Shown here piece by piece: positions 27,709-35,119 of a stretch of DNA of 64,000 nucleotides. The position numbers and the translations under genes are program-made. The notes beneath the pieces were generated by a model that was given only the letters and a program-made list of their open reading frames with translations, was not told where the DNA came from and made no database searches. The DNA is from Nocardioides gansuensis (lineage in GTDB: Bacteria; Actinomycetota; Actinomycetes; Propionibacteriales; Nocardioidaceae). Position 1 is the first letter of the stretch, and each line of letters starts with the position of its first letter. The stretch spans positions 62,001 through 126,000 of the forward strand of contig NZ_QDGZ01000003.1 of NCBI RefSeq assembly GCF_003076135.1, given 5' to 3'.

Positions 27709-28405
27709 ACGCGGCGCCCAGGGCGATCTCGACCATCGTGCCGAAGGTCTTCTCCCGCTCTCGGGCGGTGGTCTCCTCGCCGGTGACGATGTGGTCCGAC
27801 ACCGTGCAGACGGCCAGCGCCCTGCGGCCGTGCTTCGCGGCCAGGGTGTAGAGCGCGCTGGCCTCCATCTCGACCGCCAGCACGCCGTACTCCACCATCC
27901 CGGAGACCAGCTCGGGCCGCGCGGGGTAGAACGAGTCGCTGGAGAGGATCAGCCCGACGTGGTGGGCGGAGTCGAGGGCCTCGGCCCGCTCGACCGCGCC
28001 CCGCAGCAGTCCGAAGTCGGCGACGGGCGCGTAGTCGAGGCCGTGGAAGGCGATCCGGTTCATCGAGGAGTCGGTGCAGGCACCCGAGGCGATCACGACG
28101 TCGCGCATCGCCACCCGCTCCGTGAGCGCGCCGCAGGAGCCGACCCGGATCACCGTCTCCACGCCGTAGTCGCGGAACAGCTCGGTGACGTAGATGGCCA
28201 AGGAGGGCTGGCCCATGCCGGAGCCCTGGACCGAGACCCGCTGTCCCTGCCAGGTGCCGGTGTAGCCGAGCATGCCGCGCACCTCGGTGTAGCACTGCGC
28301 GTCCTCGAGGAAGGTCTCGGCGATCCACCGCGCCCGCAACGGGTCGCCGGGCATCAGGACGACGGGGGCGACCTGGCCGGGCTGGGCTCCGATGTGGGTG
28401 CTCAC
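27695..28405 (-). CDS. deoD: Purine-nucleoside phosphorylase, DeoD type
   Basis: A 236-residue hexameric-type phosphorylase: [12 protein letters not shown] near 20, [20 protein letters not shown] (phosphate site), [16 protein letters not shown] (ribose site) and CTVSDHI with the catalytic Asp near 203. It splits purine nucleosides to base and ribose 1-phosphate in salvage. GTG 28405 gives the family length. The 3' end overlaps adnA's by 14 bases, tail to tail; the 5' end is divergent from nudC, with 43 bp between the two start codons for both promoters. Confidence 0.9.
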   Translation of the reverse strand: MSTHIGAQPGQVAPVVLMPGDPLRARWIAETFLEDAQCYTEVRGMLGYTGTWQGQRVSVQGSGMGQPSLAIYVTELFRDYGVETVIRVGSCGALTERVAMRDVVIASGACTDSSMNRIAFHGLDYAPVADFGLLRGAVERAEALDSAHHVGLILSSDSFYPARPELVSGMVEYGVLAVEMEASALYTLAAKHGRRALAVCTVSDHIVTGEETTAREREKTFGTMVEIALGAAFSPR

Positions 28406-28448
28406 GGCCGACAGCCTAGGTCTCGGCCAGGTGGCTAGCCTGTGGCGT

Positions 28449-29366
28449 GTGGCCGACCTCCCGCACGTCGCTCTCTCCGCGCACGCCCACAACCGGCTGG
28501 GGCTCCACCGCACCGATGCCGAGTGGCTCGCGAGCCGCTGGGCCGACCCGGCGACCCGCGTGCTCGTGGTCGCGGGCTCGCGGCTGCGCGTCGTCGACAG
28601 GGCCGTCTCGTGGGTGGCTCCCGAGGACGCGCCCGAGGGCACGACCGTGCTGCTCGGCGAGGCGGCCGGGGCGGTGCACTTCGCGCAGATCATCGACCCC
28701 GGGATCGCGCCCGGCCGGCGCGAGGAGTGGGTGCCGCTGCGCGCGGTGCTCCCGGTGCTGACCGAGGACCCCGCCGAGGCGCCGCTGCTGTTCCATGCGG
28801 TCGGCCTGGCGGAGTGGCACTTCGCGACGCGCTTCTGCCCCCGCTGTGCGGCCCCGCTGGAGTCGGTCGCGGCGGGTCACGAGCTGCGCTGCACCGCGTG
28901 CGGCCGCTCGCAGTTCCCGCGCACCGACCCGGCGGTGATCATGGCGGTCACCTACGGCGAGCCGGGCAGCGACGACGAACGGGTGCTGCTGGGCCGCAAC
29001 GCCAGCTGGCCAGAGGGCCGCTTCTCGTCCCTCGCCGGCTTCTGTGAGCCGGGGGAGACGCTGGAGGACGCCGTACGCCGCGAGGTCAGGGAGGAGACCG
29101 GCGTGACCGTCGCCGAGGTGACCTGGTTCGGCAACCAGCCGTGGCCGCTGCCGGCGAGCCTGATGCTGGCGTTCACGGGCCGCGCCGTGACGACGGACAT
29201 CGACGTGGACGGCTCGGAGATCGAGGAGGCCAGGTGGTTCACCCGTGCCGAGCTGCGCCAGGACGCCGAGGCCGGCCTGGTGCGGGTGCCGCGCAGCGTC
29301 TCGATCTCGTCGTCGCTGCTGGAGCACTGGTTCGGCGAGCCGCTCCCGGGCAGCTCCGCCTGGTGA
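28449..29366 (+). CDS. nudC: NAD+ diphosphatase NudC
   Basis: A 305-residue NADH pyrophosphatase. A four-cysteine zinc ribbon (FCPRC near 129, [19 protein letters not shown] near 145) precedes the Nudix box [20 protein letters not shown] near 197, and the NADH-specific [11 protein letters not shown] follows near 228. The enzyme hydrolyses NAD(H) to AMP and NMN(H) and can remove NAD caps from RNA. GTG 28449 is chosen over upstream ATG 28392, which lies within the deoD 5' region. It ends 4 bases from the convergent mycoredoxin gene. Confidence 0.92.
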   Translation: MADLPHVALSAHAHNRLGLHRTDAEWLASRWADPATRVLVVAGSRLRVVDRAVSWVAPEDAPEGTTVLLGEAAGAVHFAQIIDPGIAPGRREEWVPLRAVLPVLTEDPAEAPLLFHAVGLAEWHFATRFCPRCAAPLESVAAGHELRCTACGRSQFPRTDPAVIMAVTYGEPGSDDERVLLGRNASWPEGRFSSLAGFCEPGETLEDAVRREVREETGVTVAEVTWFGNQPWPLPASLMLAFTGRAVTTDIDVDGSEIEEARWFTRAELRQDAEAGLVRVPRSVSISSSLLEHWFGEPLPGSSAW

Positions 29367-29370
29367 GCGG

Positions 29371-29613
29371 TCAGGTGAGCTCGACGAGCTTGGCCTTCAC
29401 CTGGGCCAGGGACGGGTTGGTCATCGCCGCGCCGTCGGCGAAGACGAGGGTGGGGACGGTCTGGTTGCCGCCGTTGACCTCCTCGACGACCTTGGCCGCG
29501 GACGGGATCTGCTCGATGTCGACGACCTCGTAGGTGATGCCGTCGCGGTCGAGCTGGCTCCTGAGCCGGTGGCAGTAGCCGCACCAGGGGGTGCTGTACA
29601 TCGTGAAGGTCAT
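29371..29613 (-). CDS. Mycoredoxin (glutaredoxin-like)
   Basis: An 80-residue thioredoxin-fold protein with active site TPWCGYCHRL (residues 8-17), cis-proline segment QTVPTLVFADG near 52, and TNPS near 66. This CxxC glutaredoxin type is the actinobacterial mycoredoxin, which reduces mycothiol mixed disulfides. ATG 29613 gives MTFTMYST, the usual N terminus. It lies between nudC and uvrD2 as in many actinobacteria. The divergent 78 bp to uvrD2 must hold both promoters. Confidence 0.9.
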   Translation of the reverse strand: MTFTMYSTPWCGYCHRLRSQLDRDGITYEVVDIEQIPSAAKVVEEVNGGNQTVPTLVFADGAAMTNPSLAQVKAKLVELT

Positions 29614-29691
29614 CTCGGGAGTGTCCCCTCGTCCGTCTAGGGTGGCCGACACCGTTAGCCAACCACGCACGCGCAGGAGTTGTTCCCGTCC

Positions 29692-31734
29692 ATGCCCAGC
29701 CCGACCGACCTGCTCGAGGCCCTCGACCCGGAGCAGCGACGGGTCGCCGAGGCGCTGCGGGGACCGGTGCGGGTGCTGGCCGGCGCGGGCACGGGCAAGA
29801 CCCGCGCGATCACCCACCGCATCGCGTACGGCGTGGCGTCGGGCGTCTACGTCCCGACCGAGGTCCTCGCGGTCACGTTCACCACGCGCGCCGCGGGTGA
29901 GATGCGCGGCCGGCTGCGGGCGCTGGGAGCCGGGGGGGTGCAGGCCCGCACCTTCCACTCCGCCGCCCTCCGCCAGCTGCGCTTCTTCTGGCCCCGGGTG
30001 CACGGCCACGAGCTGCCCGAGCTCGTGGAGAGCAAGATCGGCATCCTCGCCGGCGCGGCGCGGCGGCTCCGGCTGACGGCCGACCAGGCGCTGCTGCGCG
30101 ACCTGGCGTCGGAGATCGAGTGGGCCAAGGTCAGCAACATCAGCCCCGACACCTACCCACGCCTCGCGCCCGCCCGGGGCCGCGCCGTCAACGGCCTCGA
30201 CTCCGACACCGTGGGGCGCGTCTTCGAGGGCTACGAGGTGCTCAAGCGCGGCCAGGGCCGGATGGACATGGAGGACGTCCTGCTCTTCGCTGCTGGCCTC
30301 CTGGCCGAGGAGGAGGCCGTCGCAGCCCAGGTGCGCCGTCAGTACAAGTGGCTCGTCGTCGACGAGTTCCAGGACGTCTCACCGCTCCAGTCGGCCCTGC
30401 TCGACCTGTGGCTCGGTGGCCGCGACGAGATCTGCGTCGTCGGCGACCCGGCCCAGACGATCTACTCCTTCGCCGGCGCCGACGCGAGCTACCTTCGCGA
30501 GTTCCCTGCCAAGCACCCCGGCACCACCTCGATCGAGCTGGTCCGCAACTACCGCTCCACACCCCAGGTGGTGGCCGCTGCCAACGCGCTGCTCGCCGGC
30601 ACGCCGAGCAAGGGCGTCGACCTGGTGGCCCAGCAGCCGCCGGGCGTGGAGGTGCGCCACTCGGCGCACCCCGACGAGGTCGCCGAGGCAGAGGCTGTCG
30701 CGACGCGCATCGTCGAGCTCCGGGCGACCGGCACGCCGGCGTCCGAGATCGCGGTGCTGTTCCGGATCAACGCCCAGTCCGAGACGTTCGAGGAGGCGCT
30801 CACCGCCCGCGGGGTGCCCTACGTCATCCGCGGCGCGGCCCGGTTCTTCGACCGCCCCGAGGTACGCCAGGGCGTCACCCTGCTCCGCGGGTCGGCGCGC
30901 TCCGGCGAGGGCGACGGCCCGATACCCGAGCAGGTGCGGGCCACCCTGTCCGGACTCGGCTGGTCGCCCGAGGCGCCGACGAGCCGGGGCCAGACCCGGG
31001 ACCGCTGGGAGTCCTGGCAGGCGCTGGTCGACCAGGCCGAGGAGTTCGCCCGCGAGCACCCGGGCGCTCCGCTCGGTGCCTTCGTGGACGAGCTCGACCG
31101 CCGGGCCGCAGAGCAGCACGCCCCGGTCGCCGACGGCGTCACCCTGGCGACCCTCCACGCAGCCAAGGGCCTCGAGTGGGACGCGGTCTTCGTCTGTGGC
31201 GTCCAGGACGGCACCCTTCCCATCATCTACGCCGAGGGCGCAGCGGCGATCGAGGAGGAGCGGCGCCTGCTCTACGTCGGGCTCACCCGGGCCCGCCGCG
31301 AGCTCAGCATCTCGTGGGCCCAGGCCCGCAATCCGGGTGGCCGCGCCTCGCGCAAGCCCTCCCGCTTCCTCGACGGCATCGTGACCCAGGAGGAGCCGCC
31401 CGGCCGCGGGCAGGCCGCCCGACGCTCCCGCAAGGCGATGCGCTGCCGCGAGTGCGGTGGTCCGCTCGAGTCGGCCGCGGAGAAGAAGATCGGGCGCTGC
31501 AGCGGCTGCCCCGCGTCGTACGACGAGGAGCTCTTCGAGCGGCTGCGGGCCTGGCGGCTGGAGCGCGCGAGCGCCGACAAGGTGCCTGCGTTCGTGGTCT
31601 TCACCGATGCCACGCTGCAGCTGATCGCCGAACATCGTCCGGCCGACGAAACGGCGCTGCGCAAGATCAGCGGCGTGGGGCCCTCCAAGCTGGCGAAGTA
31701 CGGCGACGAGGTGCTCTCGCTGCTGGTTTCCTGA
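29692..31734 (+). CDS. uvrD2: ATP-dependent DNA helicase UvrD2
   Basis: A 680-residue superfamily 1 helicase: Walker A GAGTGKTRA near 31, VDEFQDVSP near 223, GDPAQTIYSFAGA near 251, TLHAAKGLEWDAV near 487. A four-cysteine element (MRCRECGG and RCSGCPAS near 583-605) and a C-terminal HRDC domain (about 625-680, with ALRKISGVGPSKL) mark UvrD2, an actinobacterial helicase. ATG 29692 is preferred to TTG 29680; AGGAG at 29675 is 12 bases away, rather long. whiB7 follows, as in mycobacteria. Confidence 0.92.
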   Translation: MPSPTDLLEALDPEQRRVAEALRGPVRVLAGAGTGKTRAITHRIAYGVASGVYVPTEVLAVTFTTRAAGEMRGRLRALGAGGVQARTFHSAALRQLRFFWPRVHGHELPELVESKIGILAGAARRLRLTADQALLRDLASEIEWAKVSNISPDTYPRLAPARGRAVNGLDSDTVGRVFEGYEVLKRGQGRMDMEDVLLFAAGLLAEEEAVAAQVRRQYKWLVVDEFQDVSPLQSALLDLWLGGRDEICVVGDPAQTIYSFAGADASYLREFPAKHPGTTSIELVRNYRSTPQVVAAANALLAGTPSKGVDLVAQQPPGVEVRHSAHPDEVAEAEAVATRIVELRATGTPASEIAVLFRINAQSETFEEALTARGVPYVIRGAARFFDRPEVRQGVTLLRGSARSGEGDGPIPEQVRATLSGLGWSPEAPTSRGQTRDRWESWQALVDQAEEFAREHPGAPLGAFVDELDRRAAEQHAPVADGVTLATLHAAKGLEWDAVFVCGVQDGTLPIIYAEGAAAIEEERRLLYVGLTRARRELSISWAQARNPGGRASRKPSRFLDGIVTQEEPPGRGQAARRSRKAMRCRECGGPLESAAEKKIGRCSGCPASYDEELFERLRAWRLERASADKVPAFVVFTDATLQLIAEHRPADETALRKISGVGPSKLAKYGDEVLSLLVS

Positions 31735-31793
31735 AACTTTTCCAGAAATACCCATTAAATCGTTTGCCCATGACAGCAGCGCGCCGCTACGTT
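31735..31793 (+). promoter_or_regulatory. Putative whiB7 promoter with AT-rich WhiB7 site
   Basis: A sigma-70-like promoter TTGCCC (31764-31769), 18-base spacer, TACGTT (31788-31793). Directly upstream is an unusually AT-rich run for this genome (31735-31760, including CATTAAATCG). WhiB7 with its AT-hook is known to bind AT-rich DNA just upstream of its own -35 in mycobacteria, so autoregulation is inferred. Confidence 0.6.
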
Positions 31794-31868
31794 TCTCTCA
31801 TCGCACTCACGCGCAGACGACTGTTGGCACCAGTCAGCGCCCGATCACCCGAAGGAGGTGGAGACGCA

Positions 31869-32060
31869 ATGAGCATCACCATGATCAAGACCCCGGCCCT
31901 CGCGCCGGCCTTTGGCATGTCCGCCATCGCCCCCACCTCCCCGCAGTGCGCCCGCACCTGGGACGTCGAGGCTGTGGTGGCCCACGTGGCTCTCGTCACG
32001 GATCGAGTCAAGGGTGCCTACATCACGGGTGACAACGCCTGGAGTCCGCCGCTTACCTGA
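31869..32060 (+). CDS. Upstream ORF in the whiB7 leader
   Basis: A 63-codon ORF starting at ATG 31869 behind a perfect AAGGAGG (31852-31858), ending TGA 32058-32060, 26 bases before the terminator stem. The peptide (MSITMIKTPALAPAFG...) matches no family I know. In mycobacteria and Streptomyces, whiB7 is preceded by such a uORF; slow translation under ribosome-targeting antibiotics lets transcription pass the following terminator. The coding capacity may matter less than ribosome position. A TCCGC run at 32045-32049 inside the ORF end could pair with GCGGA in the terminator's left arm. Confidence 0.65.
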   Translation: MSITMIKTPALAPAFGMSAIAPTSPQCARTWDVEAVVAHVALVTDRVKGAYITGDNAWSPPLT

Positions 32061-32085
32061 GTTCACACTCGCATCGGCAGCCTCC

Positions 32086-32127
32086 AGGCCGCGGAACCCA
32101 CACCAGGGATCCGCGGCCTTTGTGTTT
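32086..32127 (+). terminator. Intrinsic terminator/attenuator before whiB7
   Basis: A perfect 10-bp stem (AGGCCGCGGA 32086-32095 with 32110-32119), 14-base loop, followed by TTGTGTTT. It lies after the uORF and 57 bases before whiB7, so it would stop the leader transcript by default. This is the expected layout for whiB7 attenuation. Confidence 0.8.
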
Positions 32128-32183
32128 CCCAAGCACAACTCATCTGCACCAGCGATCAGGTCAACGAGAAGGAGGTGACACAC

Positions 32184-32516
32184 ATGACCATCAGTGTTCT
32201 CGACCGCGAGCCGGCTGCCGACGCGAGCAACCCCACCGACCTGGGGTGCTTGCACGACGCAGCCGCGCAGGTGGACCAGGAGCGGCTGCCGTGCCGGGTG
32301 AACGACCCGGAGCTGTGGTTCGCCGAATCGCCTGCGGACGTCGAGTTCGCCAAGACCCTGTGCCAGGACTGCCCGGTGCAGTCCCTGTGCCTCGACGGGG
32401 CGCTCGAACGGCGTGAGCCGTGGGGCGTCTGGGGCGGCGAGCTCTTCCTCCAGGGCGTGGTGATCCCGCGCAAGCGGCCTCGCGGCCGGCCCCGCAAGAA
32501 CGAGGTGGCCGCCTGA
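32184..32516 (+). CDS. whiB7: WhiB7-type Fe-S transcriptional regulator
   Basis: A 110-residue WhiB protein: four cluster cysteines (GCLHDAA, LPCRVND, TLCQDCPV), the GVWGGE turn near 86, and a C-terminal AT-hook PRGRPRKN, the feature that separates WhiB7 from other WhiB proteins. WhiB7 binds sigma A and turns on intrinsic antibiotic-resistance genes. ATG 32184 follows AAGGAGG with 8-base spacing. The leader with uORF and terminator, the AT-rich promoter, and the uvrD2 neighbour all agree with the assignment. Confidence 0.93.
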   Translation: MTISVLDREPAADASNPTDLGCLHDAAAQVDQERLPCRVNDPELWFAESPADVEFAKTLCQDCPVQSLCLDGALERREPWGVWGGELFLQGVVIPRKRPRGRPRKNEVAA

Positions 32517-32592
32517 CCGGCGCCGGCTCATCCCTTCTCACAACGAAACCCCTTTGATGACCAAGACCCCTTTCAAGAACGGACGCACGCAC

Positions 32593-32757
32593 ATGAACCT
32601 CATGCACGAAGACCTGGCACGCGCGCAAATGACCGCGCGCCTGGGAGAGGCGCAACGAGCCCGGCGCGGCCACCAGCTGGCCCTGGCCCGCCGGATGAGC
32701 CGCAAGGCCGAGCAGGCCGCGCAGCAGGCGCGCCTCGCCCTCGCCCGCGCGATCTAG
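32593..32757 (+). CDS. Small basic helical protein downstream of whiB7
   Basis: A 54-residue Arg/Ala-rich, probably helical protein (NLMHEDLARAQMTARLGEAQ ...). It sits 76 bases after whiB7, before a strong terminator, so it is probably on the same transcript. I recall similar short proteins in Nocardioides but know no function. ATG 32593 gives the MNLMHEDL start; ATG 32557 in the same frame would add 12 residues. Weak ribosome-binding site in both cases. Confidence 0.55.
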   Translation: MNLMHEDLARAQMTARLGEAQRARRGHQLALARRMSRKAEQAAQQARLALARAI

Positions 32758-32793
32758 GCGCCAGCGCTCGCCCTGATCGCGGGTGATGCAGAA

Positions 32794-32835
32794 GCCCAGC
32801 CGGCACGACCACCGCCACGGTCGTGCCGGCTGGGC
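32794..32835 (+). terminator. Strong intrinsic terminator
   Basis: A perfect 17-bp stem (32794-32810 with 32819-32835), 8-base loop, followed by GTATTTT. It ends the whiB7 transcript. Confidence 0.9.
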
Positions 32836-32848
32836 GTATTTTGGGGGA

Positions 32849-33007
32849 GTGACGTGCGACTTCTGCGGCCGGCAGTCCGAGGACGAGGCCGAGACCCTGG
32901 CGTGGACCACCTCGGTCGAGAACGGGCGCAGGCGGACCTACTGCACCGAATGCTCGCGCACCCACCTGCGCGCGATCGAGGGCAAGCTCGACAGCACGTG
33001 GTGGTGA
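32849..33007 (+). CDS. Small zinc-ribbon-like protein
   Basis: A 52-residue protein with two CxxC pairs (VTCDFCGRQ at 3-6 and TYCTECSRTH at 33-36), suggesting one structural zinc. GTG 32849 lies right after GGGGGA; no other in-frame start fits. The stop overlaps a hairpin shared with the convergent gene. Similar one-domain proteins occur near whiB7 in Nocardioides; function unknown. Confidence 0.65.
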   Translation: MTCDFCGRQSEDEAETLAWTTSVENGRRRTYCTECSRTHLRAIEGKLDSTWW

Positions 33008-33027
33008 TCAGCTGGGCGTGCTGATCA
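33005..33027. terminator. Hairpin spanning two convergent stop codons
   Basis: A perfect 8-bp inverted repeat (TGATCAGC 33005-33012 with GCTGATCA 33020-33027) whose ends are the TGA stops of the genes on either strand. Possible short bidirectional terminator; no T-run. Confidence 0.5.
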
Positions 33028-33516
33028 GACCGCCTCGTCCCACGCGCAGCCGCAGTGGGGGTGGCGGTGCCACCTGCGCGGCTGCACGACGAGGCCGCCG
33101 TCGAGCGTGAGCGTGCGCGACCAGGTGACCGGCACGTCGTCAGGCCAGTGCGCCAGGTCTCGGGCCGCCAGTGCCAGCCCGGCGAGCAGCAGGGCCGGGT
33201 CGGCCGCAGCTGGGTCGGCGGCGGCTGGGTCGGGGAGCGCGTCCGCGGCGGCGAGGCAGCGCAGGCACGCGGTGAGCCCCGGCGCGACGAACGGCCCGAC
33301 CTGCACGTGGCCGGCCGCGCCGATGACGTGGAGGTGGGGGACCGCGGAGCGCACGAGCTCGTCACCGTCTCCCGGGTCTCCCAGACCGAGGACGAGGGCC
33401 ACCGGCGCCGACGGGTCGGCGGCCAGGCCGGCGGCGGCGAGGACGGCGGCGAGCGCGGCGGCGGGCAGGCCGGGGACCCCGGGATCGCGAGTGACCACTC
33501 TGACGGCGCGCGGCAT
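33025..33516 (-). CDS. Cyclodehydratase-like (ThiF/TOMM-type) protein, short
   Basis: A 163-residue protein with VGPFVAPGLTACLRCLAAAD near 73-92, a hallmark of the leader-peptide-binding/ThiF-like partner of TOMM bacteriocin cyclodehydratases, and a C-terminal HRHPHCGCAWDE with a likely zinc-binding cysteine pair. It is much shorter than TOMM C proteins and has no YcaO, precursor peptide or dehydrogenase nearby, so a stand-alone conserved actinobacterial role is more likely than peptide modification. The gene lies in the uvrD2-whiB7 neighbourhood. Confidence 0.6.
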   Translation of the reverse strand: MPRAVRVVTRDPGVPGLPAAALAAVLAAAGLAADPSAPVALVLGLGDPGDGDELVRSAVPHLHVIGAAGHVQVGPFVAPGLTACLRCLAAADALPDPAAADPAAADPALLLAGLALAARDLAHWPDDVPVTWSRTLTLDGGLVVQPRRWHRHPHCGCAWDEAV

Positions 33517-33644
33517 GCCAGCAGTCTGGTGGAGTGCGGCGCGCGGCGTACGAGCTCATCCACAGGGGCGCACGGCCCGAAAATGTCAGCGGCGGCGCCA
33601 CCCGAAGGTGACGCCGCCGGCTGCTCAGCCAGTGGGCGTGATGG

Positions 33645-33803
33645 TCACGCCTTGCCGAGGATGCGGTTGAGGTTGGTCCCGCAGACCGGGCAGACGGCCT
33701 TGGCCATCTTGGTGCCCTTGTCGTTGACCTTGACCTCGCCCTCCGCCTCGCGCTTCTCCTTGCACTTGACGCAGTAGAACTCGCCGCTCCAGGTCTCCGC
33801 CAT
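33645..33803 (-). CDS. DUF5679 zinc-ribbon protein
   Basis: A 52-residue protein with FYCVKCKEKREAEG and AVCPVCGTNLNRILG: two CxxC pairs forming a treble-clef/zinc ribbon, the DUF5679 signature of actinobacteria. Function unknown. ATG 33803 has an excellent AAGGAGG site 5 bases upstream, and codon use is lysine-rich, hinting at high expression. The upstream 33804-33840 stretch is AT-rich (TATTAATTTC) and may be its promoter. Confidence 0.88.
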   Translation of the reverse strand: MAETWSGEFYCVKCKEKREAEGEVKVNDKGTKMAKAVCPVCGTNLNRILGKA

Positions 33804-33992
33804 GACGGCCTCCTTGCCTATTAATTTCTCGGTCGTCGCGACGGGGGATCGTTGGGGAAGCCCGTCGGAGGCCCCGGCACGCCGGTGGCCCACGCAGAAC
33901 CCTACGGTACGCGGGGGCGCGGGCGTGTCAGGCGCGCAGTGAGGCGTGGAACGGGGTGATCCGGGGCCTGGCCCGTCAGTACGCTCGCGGCC

Positions 33993-34787
33993 ATGGCTGA
34001 CTACACCCACCTGCGGCTCGAGCGTCCCTCCGACGGCGTCGCGCTGATCACTCTCGACCACCCGGACATGCGCAACGTGATGAGCGACGAGATGACGTCG
34101 TCCTGGGTCGCGGCCATCCGGGAGCTCGCCGCGGACAGGTCGGTGCGCGCCGTCGTCGTCACCGGCGAGGGCTCCGCCTTCTGCTCCGGCGGGAACAAGA
34201 GCTGGATCTCCGGCGAGCCCGACGCGACGGTCGACCAGCTGCGCACCCGGATGATGCCGTTCTACCGGTCCTGGCTCTCGATCCGGGAGCTCGAGGTGCC
34301 GACCATCGCCGCGGTCAACGGTCCCGCCGTCGGCGCGGGCCTGTGCCTTGCGCTGGCGTGCGACATCCGCTACGCCGCCACCGGGGCGAGGATGAGCGTG
34401 CCCTTCGTCAGGCTGGGCATGCACCCCGGGATGGCCGCGACCTTCCTGCTGCCCAACGCCGTCGGCGCGGCCGCCGCGCGAGACCTGCTGCTGACCGGCC
34501 GCACCGTCGGCGCCGACGAGGCGCTGCGCCTGGGCCTGGTCTCGCGGGTCATCGACCAGGAGTCGTTCCTCGACGAGGTGCTCGACGCGGCGGCCGGCAT
34601 CGCCGCCACCGCGCCGCTGCCGAGCCGGCTCACCAAGCTCGCGCTGCGCGACGGCGGGCACGCGGACCTCGAGAGGTGCCTGCAGTGGGAGGCCCTGGCC
34701 CAGCCGATCACGCTGGCCACCGAGGACCTCCAGGAGGGCGTCCGCGCCAGCGCGGAGAAGCGGGCGCCGGTCTTCCAGGGACGGTAG
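33993..34787 (+). CDS. Enoyl-CoA hydratase/isomerase-family protein
   Basis: A 264-residue crotonase-fold protein: GVALITLDHPDMRNVMS at the N terminus, oxyanion-hole motifs GEGSAFCSGGNKSW near 52 and AAVNGPAVGAGLCLALACDI near 107, and PFVRLGMHPGM near 137, where the usual catalytic Glu pair is not obvious (G-M-H-P), so the exact reaction may differ from hydration. ATG 33993. Single gene, with a strong context only of unrelated housekeeping genes. Fatty-acid or branched-chain degradation is assumed. Confidence 0.8.
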   Translation: MADYTHLRLERPSDGVALITLDHPDMRNVMSDEMTSSWVAAIRELAADRSVRAVVVTGEGSAFCSGGNKSWISGEPDATVDQLRTRMMPFYRSWLSIRELEVPTIAAVNGPAVGAGLCLALACDIRYAATGARMSVPFVRLGMHPGMAATFLLPNAVGAAAARDLLLTGRTVGADEALRLGLVSRVIDQESFLDEVLDAAAGIAATAPLPSRLTKLALRDGGHADLERCLQWEALAQPITLATEDLQEGVRASAEKRAPVFQGR

Positions 34788-34941
34788 CCAGGAGCGCCCG
34801 GCAACGGAGAAGAGGCCGCCGGCCCTCCCGCTCGACGCCTGCCTTCCCCTTGCGGACGTCTCGCGGACGGGCCGTGCGGCCTCATCGGGTGCCACGCTAG
34901 GAGCGCCGGGGCGCGCGGGTCAACGCAGCGCTCTCCACCCC

Positions 34942-34994
34942 TGTGGACAAGCCTGTGGACAACATGTGCACGGAGCCGTGCGGATGGTGGACAA
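34942..34994. promoter_or_regulatory. Cluster of DnaA-box-like sequences
   Basis: In the 332-bp gene-free stretch 34788-35119, TGTGGACAA occurs at 34942-34950 and 34954-34962, one mismatch copy at 34986-34994 (GGTGGACAA) and a weaker TGTGGACGG at 35086-35094. The complement TTGTCCACA is the actinobacterial DnaA box. The first two are 12 bp apart on the same strand. They lie upstream of the PHP/helix-hairpin-helix gene. The rest of the gap shows GC-rich repeats but no gene. Confidence 0.6.
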
Positions 34995-35119
34995 CCCGGC
35001 ACCTGCGCGGGATGGTGCTGTGCGGGACACGCCCGGGCGGGCGTGTCCGCGCGTCGCTGACCAGCAACAATGGTCATCCACGTGCTGTGGACGGAAAACT
35101 CTCGAGGGATCGGAGCGCG

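Noticed and set aside
32600-32965. Minus-strand ORFs opposite the small gene after whiB7
   Set aside because: Cross the strong terminator at 32794-32835 and have shadow composition.
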